From Polymyxa betae (lineage: Eukaryota > Endomyxa > Phytomyxea > Plasmodiophorida > Plasmodiophoridae), in contig RBZT01000430.1 of assembly GCA_003693705.1 (NCBI GenBank), positions 1 through 42,880 on the forward strand: a stretch of DNA of 42,880 nucleotides, given 5' to 3'. Shown one piece after another: positions 33,818 through 42,880 of this stretch. Under the pieces are notes generated by a model that ran no database searches, was not told the DNA's origin, and saw only the letters and a list, made by a program, of their open reading frames with translations. Numbering within the stretch: position 1 is the first letter of the stretch; each line of letters starts with the position of its first letter. The translations under genes and the position numbers were made by a program.

Positions 33818-34707
33818 TTAAGCTGCAACTGGATCTTTAGTCATGCGAAGATAAGGCTTGAGTTTGGTAAAGCCAGGGTATTGCTCGCGAGCTTCGTCAT
33901 CGCTCATGGTTGGCGCAATGACGCACTGTTCACCTCGTTTCCAATCTGCTGGAGTCGCCAGCTGCAACAGATATGACATTCAGAATGACATTGTGCCCAA
34001 AACCCAACCTTATGCTTAGATGTAAGCTGCAGAGAATCAATGGCACGCAGCAACTCGTCGAAATTACGACCAGTTGATGCCTAAACGAATCAATTTCGAT
34101 CAAAATTCAGTTTTGTTTTGCTCACGGGATAAGTAAGAATCAGCTTAATGCGCTTCGAAAGGTCGATGACGAACAAGGAGCGAACTGTCAATGGCAGCTC
34201 GGCTCCTCGCGATTCAGCATCAAGCATCCCATAGGTCATCGCGACCTAACAAGGATTTAGCACGAAACATTTGACTTGAATGGCAAGCTGACAGAACGAT
34301 CTTCATCAGCAATGATTGGATAAAAAACCTGGCACTTATGCAACTCTTCAATGTCTTTGATCCAACTTTTGTGGCTGTCGACGCTATCACAACTTAACGC
34401 GATCACTTTGACATCGCGTTTCTCCCATTCCTTTTTAAGTTGGGCGACTCGACCAAGTTCAGAGGTGCAGACAGGGGTAAAGTCCTGGTGGTGATCAATA
34501 AATATAGCGAGCACGATAAATGACTACTTTAGGATGAGAAAACAACACCGCCTACATAACATTTAGACGCTATAGAGGAAAGCTGGATAGACAACATACC
34601 CACTTCCCTTCGATGAATTGATGAAAATCAATACTGCCCTGACTTGTCTCAGCTTGGAAGTTGGGAGCGGCGTCCCCGACGAAGACACACTTCTGTTGGG
34701 CTGTCAT
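33818..34707 (-). CDS. PRDX6: 1-Cys peroxiredoxin (PRDX6 type)
   Basis: ATG 34707 reads MTAQQKCVFVGDAAPNFQAE. Exon 1 ends GKW, a 22-base exon supplies AVLFSHPK, and the third gives DFTPVCTSELGRVAQLKKEW with the peroxidatic Cys in PxxxTxxC form. Then KVIALSCDSVDSHKSWIKDI, VAMTYGMLDAESRGAELPLT, VRSLFVIDLSKRIKLILTYP, STGRNFDELLRAIDSLQLTS, ATPADWKRGEQCIVAPTMSD and the end TKLKPYLRMTKDPVAA. The length (about 220) and the long C-terminal domain place it in the Prx6 group. It reduces peroxides in the cytosol, and in some members also phospholipid hydroperoxides. It is predicted to be active. The phospholipase-type GxSxG motif of animal PRDX6 is not visible. Confidence 0.93.
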
Positions 34708-35187
34708 TTTGAAGTGAATACCAGAGGACAAAAGATGAATGAACCATATCGGCGCAAATACACGCCCGTCATGCACTTAAGGCCAACAGTGTCACCAAAG
34801 AACACCCCGACTACAGAACATTCTTGACTAAAGTCGAGATATCACGCACCTTCGATAAAAATAGAATCCACTTTGACGTTGCAATATTATTCAGCTCCGG
34901 TGTCTCAAAACAATATACATAAAACCATACCAGAGCAGTTTCAGCTGACTGGAGTGGCGTGCTATCAAAGAAAAGATATTTATCGAAGTAATTCAATTGT
35001 CTCGATGGGAATCAGACTCGTCATTCGCCGAACACGGAAAGAGTTTCTTCATGAGCAGAACGCAGCCTCCTGATGAGCGTTGTTCGTCAGTGAGAGGGCT
35101 GCGCCCTGAGACTGCGCTGCCTGCTGGAATCTCGTCATCGCTCATATCCAACATTCGTGTCCGCCCAGAGCCGATATTTGCTGGACC
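34708..35187. other. Divergent intergenic stretch, 480 bp
   Basis: Between the peroxiredoxin start and the small membrane-protein gene. Small open frames exist on both strands but none has coding features. It presumably carries both promoters. Confidence 0.5.
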
Positions 35188-35529
35188 ATGCCGTCCCTCT
35201 TCGCGTTCTTTGTCACGCTTTTCATCGCGGTTTTGGCGGATGAAGATTACCCGTATGATACAGACTCATTCCAGTAACATTCCTAAAACGTTGTCAAAAA
35301 TTGTCTACTAATGTCATACATAATAGGTGGAATGTTCCTGTTCCAAAATGGATTCTCTTCATGGTTGCAGCTGCTATTTTCTTCTTCTGTGGTAAAATTA
35401 TCCAGAAACTTCTTGCCATGGACCGCAGTCGAAGTAAGTTTTTATGTTATTTTTCTTTTGATTAACGATTTTGACCTCTGTTTAGATGCCCCTAAAAAAA
35501 GATCCATTCGAAAATCTCGAAAAGATTGA
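35188..35529 (+). CDS. Tiny type I membrane protein, 78 residues, three exons
   Basis: ATG 35188 opens a signal peptide (MPSLFAFFVTLFIAVLAD) followed by a short acidic lumenal piece (EDYPYDTDSFQ). A 51-nt intron (gtaaca...aatag) leads to WNVPVPK and a transmembrane helix (WILFMVAAAIFFFCGKII). A second intron with a canonical gtaagt donor precedes the basic cytosolic tail NAPKKRSIRKSRKD. The layout of signal, about 15 lumenal residues, one helix and a Lys/Arg-rich end is clear. The terminal KSRKD is close to, but not, a KKxx retrieval signal. I do not recognise the family; candidates are an ER or Golgi accessory subunit. Two introns in so short a frame argue that it is real. Confidence 0.65.
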
Positions 35530-35733
35530 TCTATATATGAATAAACAATTTTAATTTGACCCGACAACAAACAGGCCTGCATCTACAACATCAGCAGGTT
35601 TTTATTCGACGATAAAGAATGAGTTAGCAACATTGAATTTACACAGTATTTGGGTTCTCTTGCTGCACTTTTCGGTGACCAATTTTTAAGCACTATAAAT
35701 TCTGAGAAGCAGTTAAAATTTTAGAGCATGGAC

Positions 35734-36181
35734 TTACTCGTTGGCTTGTTTTGTAAGGTGGTTCAGGATTTCTTTCTTGATCCATTCCTTGTTGTGAGGG
35801 ATGTAAATACCGTCGCGCTCGTTCAGCCTGAGAAAAAGTCAAGCAGAAAATAACGCTAGACCATTTTGTTACGTCATGGCTGCAAGATCAGGTAGATGAT
35901 CGATATAGTTGTTAAGATCCTAAGCGATGTGCAAATGAATACAAGCTCGGAGCAATCCAGAATGAAATACATTAATATCATAGGTAATCTGTGTTTTGTC
36001 TGGGTGCCTGAGATTGATTCAGCTCGACGAGGGAAAGCAAGAAACTTGATGCTTACATCTGTTTCAGCTTTCGCTCGAAGAGTTGGCAGACAGCATTCAT
36101 GGCAGCCCGAATCGACGGAAACTGGTCATAGGTGCGTTGATTTCCTGGCAATTCCACGAGCAGAATTGTGTGTCGCGTCAT
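35734..36181 (-). CDS. ERH: Enhancer of rudimentary homolog (ERH)
   Basis: ATG 36181 reads MTRHTILLVELPGNQRTYDQ. Four exons give 100 residues, against 104 in human ERH. The second exon supplies HPDKTQITYDIN, the third DLNNYIDHLPDLAAMT and the last LNERDGIYIPHNKEWIKKEI, ending at 35734. All secondary-structure elements of ERH are present: four beta strands and three helices that form a dimer. ERH is a small nuclear hub. It partners mRNA-processing and RNA-elimination factors (Mmi1 in fission yeast, DGCR8 in animals). Three short introns in 300 coding bases are typical of this window. Confidence 0.95.
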
Positions 36182-37068
36182 GAAGTGGATGTGGCGATAA
36201 CGGTGAGAACGGTCTGATAACGACACGACAATAAACCACAACAGAGGCTGCTTTCGGACTGCGTAGTGTAGTCATTTGTGCATGAACAGATTTGCTGATG
36301 CTGTAGACATAACATGCTATCGTTAGATGGTTGAATTCTTCTAGTGAAGAGAGGTTATTTCTGGAATAAAAGCGCTTAGTGCTATGATATGAAATATTAT
36401 TGTCAATATGGATGGAAATCTTAGACAGCGTAATACAAACGCGACCTGATTCCGGACTGCTGCTGGCTTCTATAGTCTTGCACAAACATTGAGCTTTCCG
36501 AATAGTGCTCTGCTGGAAGCGATGCAATTGTTCGCCTTGCAAAAGCAAAAACAGAAGCTACAACTTGTTCAAAGATTGTTGACATCATCCCAATTCAACC
36601 GGATCAGGTTTCATAACATTCAAACACCAACATCATCGTCACATGAGAATGATGAGGGACATTGGTAATAGTCTCGGTTAAACCGCACGAGAATGGGATA
36701 TTCGCTCTAAGAATTGCATGACAAACTTCGACGAGACGATAAGTTTAACAGAAAACTAATTTCGAATCTGTTGCCGAATCGCCAGCAACAGCATGTATTG
36801 CAGAGCCGGGAACGGCCGCGTTTTAACAGCTGCTGTAGCTCATCAAGAAGGAACAGCTGAAAGTATTCTGAAACGAGGCTGGAATGACAGCAGATCTCGT
36901 ACGGAGACCTCATATAATCTGATGCCTTGAACAGTGTTCGGCAGCTATTTATTGAAAACAGATGCAGATCTACCTCAATCTGTCCAATGTAAACTTTGTA
37001 AACTCTTGCAAAATTGCACCAATCGCTTACTCTCAATAATTCTGATAAATCAGTCTATGGCAGCGATA
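36182..37068. other. Stretch without a supported gene, 887 bp
   Basis: Minus-strand open frames span 36126-36548 and 36707-37036. Neither has recognisable domains, and the first overlaps the ERH start. The 36600-36300 part could hide a small spliced gene, for it contains FVQDYRSQQQSG-like sequence. The 36700-37040 part could be a 3' extension of the HIG1 gene. I call neither. Confidence 0.45.
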
Positions 37069-37476
37069 TCATTGTTCGGAAGACGACTCTAAACACCGCT
37101 CGCATGTCACTGACTTATTCATGACTTCTGAATCCCAATACATACCTGTTGCTTGAAGTGTAGGCAATAAGCCGCTATAGTAAAACATGGCACCGATCGT
37201 AAAAAACTGCCCGGCGATCCGAGCCCTCATCATCCGTTGTGACCAGACCTACATCTGCTTAGAAATGGAAAGTATTGTTGTAACAGTCGAACAGAATTCT
37301 GACGATGGAACGCCATGAGGCCGCTTCCTAAAGCTGCACCGGTAAAGGCCGCTCCGCCGAAAATCTGCCCGCCGTCAGGTCCAGAGATGCAGAAAACTAA
37401 ATATGATTCGAACCAGCGGGTATCTCTTCACTTTTCCGATGATAACAGACATGGTGCTTCCATCATCAGAACTCAT
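37069..37476 (-). CDS. HIG1-domain protein (respiratory supercomplex factor type)
   Basis: ATG 37476 reads MSSDDGSTMSVIIGK. After a 66-nt intron the first transmembrane hairpin follows (IFGGAAFTGAALGSGLMAFH). A 44-nt intron then restores the family's basic loop RQNSVWSQRMMRARIAGQ, followed by the second helix (FFTIGAMFYYSGLLPTL). HIG1 proteins are small inner-mitochondrial-membrane proteins that bind cytochrome c oxidase and help supercomplex assembly (Rcf1 in yeast). The QX3-type signature is represented by SQRMMRARIAGQ. The stop is uncertain: reading through gives a tail ending CLESSSEQ at 37069, while a donor-like gtatgt after LPTLQAT could mean another exon. Confidence 0.82.
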
Positions 37477-37588
37477 CTTAATTTTGAATAACAAGGAGGA
37501 AGGAGCCAAACGTTACGCTATCACAAATTGTGCGTCTTTCAGCGAAATTTTTCTTTAATCTATTTGCTTTCATCTCATTTGGTAGATT

Positions 37589-38234
37589 TCATACACTGTT
37601 ATCAACGGCATTGGCACCCACAGCTACAGGCTGGTTTTTGGAGTCGGGCAGTTTCGGTGATGCCGGGTTTGAGACCCTGCCTTGTGTCTGAATTTGACGG
37701 AAGCAGCAACCAATGAACAGGTTCATGAAGCCAATCCAGACCATGAAGATTGTGACGACAATGTACAGCTTCTCATCTGAACCCTTTGAATGACTAGTTA
37801 GCAGAAACGCAATAGAGCATGTCTTTCATTACGTCAATTAAGGTGCCCACAATTGTAGCAAGATAAATGTACAGCAATCCTGGAGAAGGCATATCACATT
37901 TTGCTACGGAAGCACATTTTGTTTCTTTACCTCTGCCAAAGAAACTCTTCAAAAATGCGAATCCGTTGAGTAGGTAATCCCATCGAACTTCTGCTAATAA
38001 CACCAATATACCAAACAATGCGGTGTGGAAGTTCCTAACAAAAGCAGAAACACCTAATTCAGCGGATCAGCAATGTCTGGGCAAATAGTTTTTTGTAGTT
38101 GTCCGACTTGCGACGAAGCAAACTTTGAAGAAGCAGCCAATGCTCGAAATAATCAAAAATACGCCAATCGATGCGCCTGCTACGCGAAGCGCGAATTGTG
38201 TCGTCGGCGAAGTTACGCAGGCGTCACGACACAT
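37589..38234 (-). CDS. COPI-associated (TVP15-like) four-helix Golgi membrane protein
   Basis: ATG 38234 reads MCRDACVTSPTTQFALRVAG. Splicing three introns of about 50 nt gives 163 residues. Hydrophobic segments are GASIGVFLIISSIGCFF, FHTALFGILVLLAEVRW, GLLYIYLATIVGTLI and KLYIVVTIFMVWIGFMNLFI. The key family piece is LLAEVRWDYLLNGFAFLKSF followed by FGRG and YIYLATIVG, as in COPI_assoc proteins (E..W......F.FL.s..GRG.fYi..G). The cytosolic tail is Ser/Pro/Asn-rich (SNPASPKLPDSKNQP). Family members reside in Golgi vesicles with COPI; their molecular role is unknown. The gene is followed 112 bp downstream on the same strand by the HIG1 gene. Confidence 0.82.
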
Positions 38235-38516
38235 GATCACACGAATATGACGTCAAGGTGCGAATATCATTTGCACGCGCTGCTAGCAGAAAGAGGCGAA
38301 GATATTTTCCACTGGAACAGGTGCAAGCTGTTGAGCTCAAATCGTCTCCCACTCAGTTATACAAACAGCATTCTTCATCTTGATTATAATATAATCTGCG
38401 ACTGAAGTATTTGTAGGATTCCCCAAACGATTTGATTTTTCGTCCAGCTTACATCATATCACAAAAAATGTTAATCTTCCAAGCAGTGTCCGTCATACTT
38501 TGAACAGATCTGTGTA

Positions 38517-39427
38517 TTAGGAAAGGGAGCCAACAAACCGAGCAATTCCATCACTATATGCAGTGATCTTATGATCGTAGATATTCTCATTGCACCAGAA
38601 TTGCCACCAGGGTTCGTTACTTTCCAGACTGTACTCAGCAGGCAGTAGTATTTCAATCCCTTGTGGATGATGCAGCTGAGGAAACAATGACGGGAATGAA
38701 GGAACCTGATTATATGATAAGTACAACAAGGAAGAGATGTCCATAATTCGTACAGGGTCTCTCTCATTGAAGATGCGGTAGTTTTCGATCCCGATCTGGG
38801 CGAATCTGTCGACGAATCGTCGCCCTGCAAACTTTGGGGCTCCGAATGTGATACAGCTGAGGCGATGTGAAGGAATGAATTGTGCTAAATAGCCCGCTTG
38901 TAAAACCGCTAAAGCTCCTCCAGTACTATGGCCTAATCAACTTTGTTATCCATTTTCAATTCTCGATGACAATAATGAATTACCAGTAATTAAGATTCTA
39001 CCTTTGAAGTTTTCCATATGCTTCTTAATCGAGGTGTTCAAATCCGGCTCAATTGCTCGCCAGGCATGTAGAGCCTCTGAAGCCACACCGGCATTCAAGT
39101 CCTCCCCCCCTTCAATTAACCTCGATTTCTTTGTAGAAACTATTGGAATGTTGCAGTAAAATGCCACAATTAGATGACGGCCATATTCGAATATTGCAGC
39201 TCGAGTTCTGCCATTCGGAACTGTGAACAGAAAAAGGACCCTAACCGGCCAAATAACCAAAGGCTGAACGTACATGGCGGAAGCATTCTGTCGAATTAGA
39301 TCATGGCTAGATTCATTGAGTGTTGATAATAACTGAACCAAAATCAGATATACCAGAAGTGGTTTACAATATATTTAACCTTAGCTAGCTCTGCGAATAT
39401 CCAATAATCCTTGCTGAGAAAAGGCAT
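38517..39427 (-). CDS. Class 3 (Lipase_3) alpha/beta-hydrolase
   Basis: The likely start is ATG 39427 (MPFLSKDYWIFAELAK). Downstream the exons give YGRHLIVAFYCN, EGGEDLNAGVASEALHAW and HMENFKGRILITGHSTGGAL, with the nucleophile Ser in GHSTGG built across a 51-nt intron. Then come RLSCITFGAPKFAGRRFVDR, the acid in YRIFNERDPVRIM and the His in IYDHKITAYSDGI, the standard Ser-Asp-His triad order of Lipase_3. It would hydrolyse acylglycerols or related esters. No signal peptide is seen from this start, so an intracellular enzyme is inferred. The exons between 39230 and 39330 are uncertain, and the normal oxyanion FRGT segment reads FYCN. Confidence 0.8.
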
Positions 39428-40908
39428 TGATATAAATAATGAAGGCGATAATTTGGAACTATCGGAATGAGTCACGATGCATTCTCCGAATGGTTATGGG
39501 AGAAATCCAATACGCCTGTTACTTCAGGCAGTACTTTCTGCAAACATTTACTTTGGTCGATGATGATTTAGCTTTGAACATGGTAATGTCCCTTGCAGAG
39601 AAAAAACAGGTTTTCCTCGTCCAAAGAACAGAACAAGTGAATAACAGGAAACAATCGCATCTGATATAATCCGACACACAGCTTCAATATGTAGTTGACG
39701 GCTTGGACAAGTGGACTAGACTGGATTTGAATCGACGAGTTTGATGATATTAACAAGTGGCGCTTGGCTTGGACAGGTGCTCAGCAATCAATGCGGTTAT
39801 TGATGCAGCGAAAATAAGCAGGGCTGCATTTGAGGCTAGATGCTGCAATGTCCATCGGGTTTCGTATTGTAGCAACATGTCCACGAGATGAGGCCACGAG
39901 ATGAGGCCACGAGCAAATCAGTTCAGGAGACAATGACGACTGACCCTCTTGTTTCCATTTCCGCAGAGCCGGCATGTGATTTGAACACGACGACCCTGAC
40001 GTCCGCGTGCTCTTTATGTATGGATGTAGAATCTCTTTCACAAACATTCAAGCCCGTCAACTTCTTAGCAATGAAGAAAATTCCGTTTTTCAGTTAGGTC
40101 GGATTGTTGAACGAGATCCGCCTCAAAGCACAGTATGTTACACGATTGAGGTTGTCTTTCGCAAGGTTGGAGGAAACAATTAGCTTTACGGAATGCATTA
40201 ACAATAATACCAAGACAAATTTATTGTTTCCAAAGGAGTCTTCTCAGCTCTGGGGAAGGCAGGCAACTAAACTGTTGTATTTCTCGCTGCCTTCACCAGT
40301 TCTTCAGAAGCGACAGAGCAAAATTAACCGATTTCTGTTTTGATCTGTGCCTTGACTAGCTTGAAAACCATATTGCATAGGTTGGCCATTCGCTTACATT
40401 ATGAATGGCAATCTTTGGACTCATCGGGGGAAATTTGGCGCTCTCGTTGTGATCCCGGCGCTGCTCTCCAGGGGGGTTCTCAAACTTGAGCTCAAACTAA
40501 ATTGCATTAAATTTCTTGTAATTGCAAAAAACTCTGTATTGTCATGCCGACTTCGTACACATGATTAAAACCAGGGTTGACCTCTAAAGATATCCTGTCC
40601 GCTATCAGGGATTAGGTTGCAGAACAAAACTAGAGTCCAAAACTGGCAGATAACCTGACAGTAATAGCCGATATCATGAAGACGATATTCGTTATATTGT
40701 ACAAGACAAGGATTTGTCTTGGTCACGTTGCATTGCAGTTGCATCGTATAAGAATTTGCATAAAGTCGCTAAGCTCGTTGCAAATGATACGTTAAGTTTG
40801 ACACGATATTTATTATCGTTCGCGCTTCGAACTTAGCAAGTTTATTACTTAAGTTCTCACAAAAAAAGAGTACATTTTACTGGACAAGTGCTACAGAATC
40901 ATGGTTGC
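39428..40908. other. Longest gene-free stretch, 1.48 kb
   Basis: No gene is supported. Open frames of 60-90 codons occur on both strands (39439-39669, 39781-40047 on minus, 39888-40097), but no domain, signal peptide or splice-extended frame emerges. It contains the short tandem repeat at 39881-39913 and AT-rich sequence towards the mucin-like gene's 3' end. Confidence 0.5.
39881..39913. repeat. 13-bp tandem repeat, 2.5 copies
   Basis: ccacgagatgagg occurs twice head to tail, followed by ccacgag. It is a perfect microsatellite-like repeat in the gene-free stretch. Confidence 0.85.
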
Positions 40909-42880
40909 CTACAGAAGCAATGCCATAGTAACAATGGAGAAGATTAACGCCGGCCATGTTAGATGATAATGGGAGGCAGAAGAAGTTGGCGCAGGAGTGG
41001 GCAGCGACGTCGAAGCTGCTGGCGTTGGCTCTACAGTTGGCGCTGGAGTCGGAGCTGGAGTTGGTGCTGGTGTCGGAGCTGGAGTTGGCGCTGGTGTAGG
41101 AGCTGGAGTTGGAGCAGGCGTCGGTATCGGTGCTTGAGTCCAGTATTGTAAATCACAGCATGCAATACTGGATCCGCCCACAGCCTTGATGACGATCGAC
41201 TTGGCCAAGTTCATGTTGGCCAGACGAGGCGAGTTCGGCACCAGATCGTTAACAGTATAAGGATTGGGCGTCGTCGCGGTCATAGACATATTGAACCAGA
41301 GCTCGTTGGTCTGCGATCCATGAGCAATAGCTGGGTTAATTCTGAGTACACCGCCTCCACGAACAAGACAAGAGTCATTGTGAACTTTGGCGAAGAACGG
41401 CATATTCGGGTTGTAGGTGGCGTTCTTGTACTCGATGTTAGCAACGACGCGACCTGTTGTCGTACTGCTCAGCTGCTGAATGTAGGTCCAGTCGGCTCTG
41501 GTAACCGTGTAGTTGGAGTTCAAGTTAACCCATTCATTGAGACATTTCCAGCGAGTCAAGACGCCAGTGGTCATCATCTTCGAAGTTGACTTCTTACCCG
41601 TACTCAGCGCCGTCTTCTTTGAAGTCGATTTCTTGCCAGTGGTCACTTTCTTTGAGGTGGACTTCTTAACAGTAGTCATCTTTTTGGAGGTGCTCTTCTT
41701 AGCAGTAGTGACTTTCTTAGAGGTACTCTTCTTAAAAACAGTAGTCAGCTTCTTGGAGGTGCTCTTCTTTGCTGATGTCATCTTCTTAGCAGTAGTGACT
41801 TTCTTAGTAGTAGCCATCTTCTTGGAGGTGCTCTTCTTAGCGGTAGTCATCTTCTTAGACGTGCTCTTCTCAGCAGTAGTGACTTTCTTAGAGGTGCTCT
41901 TCTTAACAGTAGTCAGCTTCTTAGAGGTGCTCTTAGCAGTAGTGACTTTGTTAGAGGTGCTCTTCTTAGCAGTAGTGACTTTGTTAGAGGTGCTCTTCTT
42001 AGCAGTAGTGACTTTGTTAGAGGTGCTCTTCTTAGCAGTAGTGACTTTCTTAGAGGTGGTCTTGTGAGCAGTGGTAGGCTTCTTAGTCGTCGACTTTCTT
42101 GTAGTGACCTTGTGAGAAGTGGATTTCTTGGCAGTCGTTAATTTCTTGGTGGTCGATTTCACAGTTGCCAACTTCTTAGAGGTAGACAATTTGGCAGTTG
42201 TCTGCTTCTTGGTAGTTGCTTTAGCATGGTGTGTAGTCGTAACCCTCCTGGTGGTAGATTTCTTGGTTGTCGCCTTTTTGGTTGTAAGTTTCTTGGTTGT
42301 TGGCTTTTTTGTGGTTAATTTAACGACGTGTGTAGTGGTAGCCTTTTTGGTGGTGAGTTTCTTGGTCGTTACCTTTTTGGTGGTGGGTTTCTTGGTTGTT
42401 GCCTTTTTGGTGGTTGATTTCACGACGTGTGTTGTTGTAGCTTTTTTGGTAGTAAGCTTCTTGGTTGTTGGCTTTTTTGTGGTTAATTTAACGACGTGTG
42501 TAGTGGTAGCCCTCCTGGTGGTAGGCTTCTTGGTTGTTGCCTTCTTGGTGGTCGACTTAACGACGTGAGTAGTTGTAGCCTTCTTGGTGGTAGGTTTCTT
42601 GGTTGTTGCCTTTTTGGTGGTCGACTTCACGACGTGTGTAGTTGTAGCCTTTTTGGTCGTAGGCTTCTTGGTTGTTGCCTTTTTGGTGGTCAACTTAACG
42701 ACGTGTGTAGTGGTAGCCTTCTTGGTGGTAGGTTTCTTGGTGGTCGCCTTCACGACGTGTGTAGTTGTAGCCTTTTTGGTCGTAGGTTTCTTGGTTGTTG
42801 CCTTTTTGGTGGTCAACTTAACGACGTGTGTAGTTGTAGCCTTTTTGGTCGTAGGTTTCTTGGTTGTTGCCTTTTTGGTG
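40909..42880 (-). CDS. Mucin-like Thr/Lys-repeat surface protein (5' end beyond window)
   Basis: The frame is open from the right edge to a TAG at 40909, more than 650 residues, and its start lies outside. The N-terminal part is a huge Thr/Lys array: [20 protein letters not shown] units, then [11 protein letters not shown] units from about 42070 on. A non-repetitive domain of about 170 residues follows ([20 protein letters not shown] ... [13 protein letters not shown]) with four or five Cys and three N-glycosylation sequons. Next are eight PTPA repeats, a Ser/Thr/Pro stretch and a hydrophobic C-terminus ([15 protein letters not shown]) with no cytosolic tail, which resembles a GPI-anchor signal. 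I infer a heavily O-glycosylated surface or wall protein. The globular domain is not recognised. No intron is present. Confidence 0.75.
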   Translation of the reverse strand, partial: TKKATTKKPTTKKATTTHVVKLTTKKATTKKPTTKKATTTHVVKATTKKPTTKKATTTHVVKLTTKKATTKKPTTKKATTTHVVKSTTKKATTKKPTTKKATTTHVVKSTTKKATTKKPTTRRATTTHVVKLTTKKPTTKKLTTKKATTTHVVKSTTKKATTKKPTTKKVTTKKLTTKKATTTHVVKLTTKKPTTKKLTTKKATTKKSTTRRVTTTHHAKATTKKQTTAKLSTSKKLATVKSTTKKLTTAKKSTSHKVTTRKSTTKKPTTAHKTTSKKVTTAKKSTSNKVTTAKKSTSNKVTTAKKSTSNKVTTAKSTSKKLTTVKKSTSKKVTTAEKSTSKKMTTAKKSTSKKMATTKKVTTAKKMTSAKKSTSKKLTTVFKKSTSKKVTTAKKSTSKKMTTVKKSTSKKVTTGKKSTSKKTALSTGKKSTSKMMTTGVLTRWKCLNEWVNLNSNYTVTRADWTYIQQLSSTTTGRVVANIEYKNATYNPNMPFFAKVHNDSCLVRGGGVLRINPAIAHGSQTNELWFNMSMTATTPNPYTVNDLVPNSPRLANMNLAKSIVIKAVGGSSIACCDLQYWTQAPIPTPAPTPAPTPAPTPAPTPAPTPAPTPAPTVEPTPAASTSLPTPAPTSSASHYHLTWPALIFSIVTMALLL
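41013..41130 (-). repeat. PTPA coding repeat
   Basis: A 12-nt unit (ggagctggagttggcgctgg and variants on the plus strand) is repeated about eight times and encodes APTPAPTP between the globular domain and the anchor-like tail. Confidence 0.8.
41560..42880 (-). repeat. Thr/Lys-rich coding tandem array
   Basis: More than 1.3 kb of nested repeats. A 9-15-nt core (accaccaaaaag, Thr-Thr-Lys-Lys) is organised in higher-order units of 66-105 nt that end in ACGACGTG (HVV) on the complementary strand. Two subfamilies exist: THVVK-containing units right of about 42250 and STSKK units left of about 42070. Confidence 0.85.

Noticed and set aside
37401..37415. ggttcgaatcat-like string resembling a tRNA T-loop on the minus strand
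   Set aside because: No matching cloverleaf arms; it lies in an intron of the HIG1 gene.
38073..38405. Plus-strand 110-codon frame with many Cys and Arg
   Set aside because: It overlaps the antisense first exon of the COPI-associated gene, whose spliced product matches its family.
39428..40908. Transposon remnant in the gene-free stretch
   Set aside because: No terminal repeats, target duplications or reverse transcriptase/transposase motifs are visible.
41513..42568. Long plus-strand frames rich in Leu/Val/Phe ([11 protein letters not shown] repeats) that look like membrane proteins
   Set aside because: They are the complement of the Thr/Lys repeat array; the opposite frame has sequons, a Cys domain and an anchor-like end.

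Overview
The window is nuclear DNA of a gene-dense, intron-rich unicellular eukaryote. I count 26 genes in 42.9 kb on both strands, with gaps mostly under 600 bp. Almost every gene is cut by short GT-AG introns. The nine-exon gene at 2248-4060 has introns of 48, 57, 52, 51, 42, 55, 55 and 49 nt, so single open frames give a poor picture and most products below were read by splicing. Protein characters narrow the lineage: a CCR4 deadenylase with an N-terminal MYND-like finger, an NPSN11-type Qb-SNARE, a UBA2-like RRM protein and a multi-MA3 PDCD4/MRF-type protein are all plant-like (Diaphoretickes) forms. CEP104 implies cilia or flagella. A rhizarian such as a plasmodiophorid, or another SAR protist, would fit, but this is inference.

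Layout. 1-1216 (-): an unrecognised protein with Trp-containing repeats, cut by the window edge. 1460-4060 (+): a 73-residue protein and the PDCD4-like translation regulator with three MA3 domains. 4815-5585 (+): a secreted sequon-repeat protein. 5923-10748 (-): a large RWD/DEAH helicase. 11422-13658 (-): CCR4. 13866-14284 (-): an unknown protein, 92 bp from the divergent class I HDAC (14377-16115, +). 16419-17168 (+): a C2H2 zinc finger protein. 17266-18875 (-): TMEM120. 19382-20929 (-): a secreted LEA-like protein. 21238-22338 (-): alpha-SNAP. 22634-23366 (-): GINS2. 23938-24744 (+): Qb-SNARE. 25033-28381 (+): CEP104. 28493-29884 (-): DCAF7. 30638-31468 (+): RRM protein. 31640-31986 (-): an 88-residue protein. 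32170-33736 (+): a JmjC/TYW5-like protein without iron ligands. 33818-34707 (-): 1-Cys peroxiredoxin. 35188-35529 (+): a 78-residue membrane protein. 35734-36181 (-): ERH. 37069-37476 (-): HIG1. 37589-38234 (-): COPI-associated membrane protein. 38517-39427 (-): class 3 lipase. 40909 to the right edge (-): a mucin-like surface protein.

The genes do not form one pathway. Loose themes are mRNA fate (CCR4, DEAH helicase, PDCD4-like, UBA2-like, ERH), membrane traffic (alpha-SNAP, NPSN-type SNARE and the COPI-associated protein), chromatin and replication (HDAC, GINS2), and lineage-specific secreted or surface proteins (4815-5585, 19382-20929, 40909-42880). The last group, plus the catalytically degenerate JmjC protein and several small unknown proteins, is where novelty is most likely. 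I found no tRNA, rRNA, CRISPR array or clear transposon.
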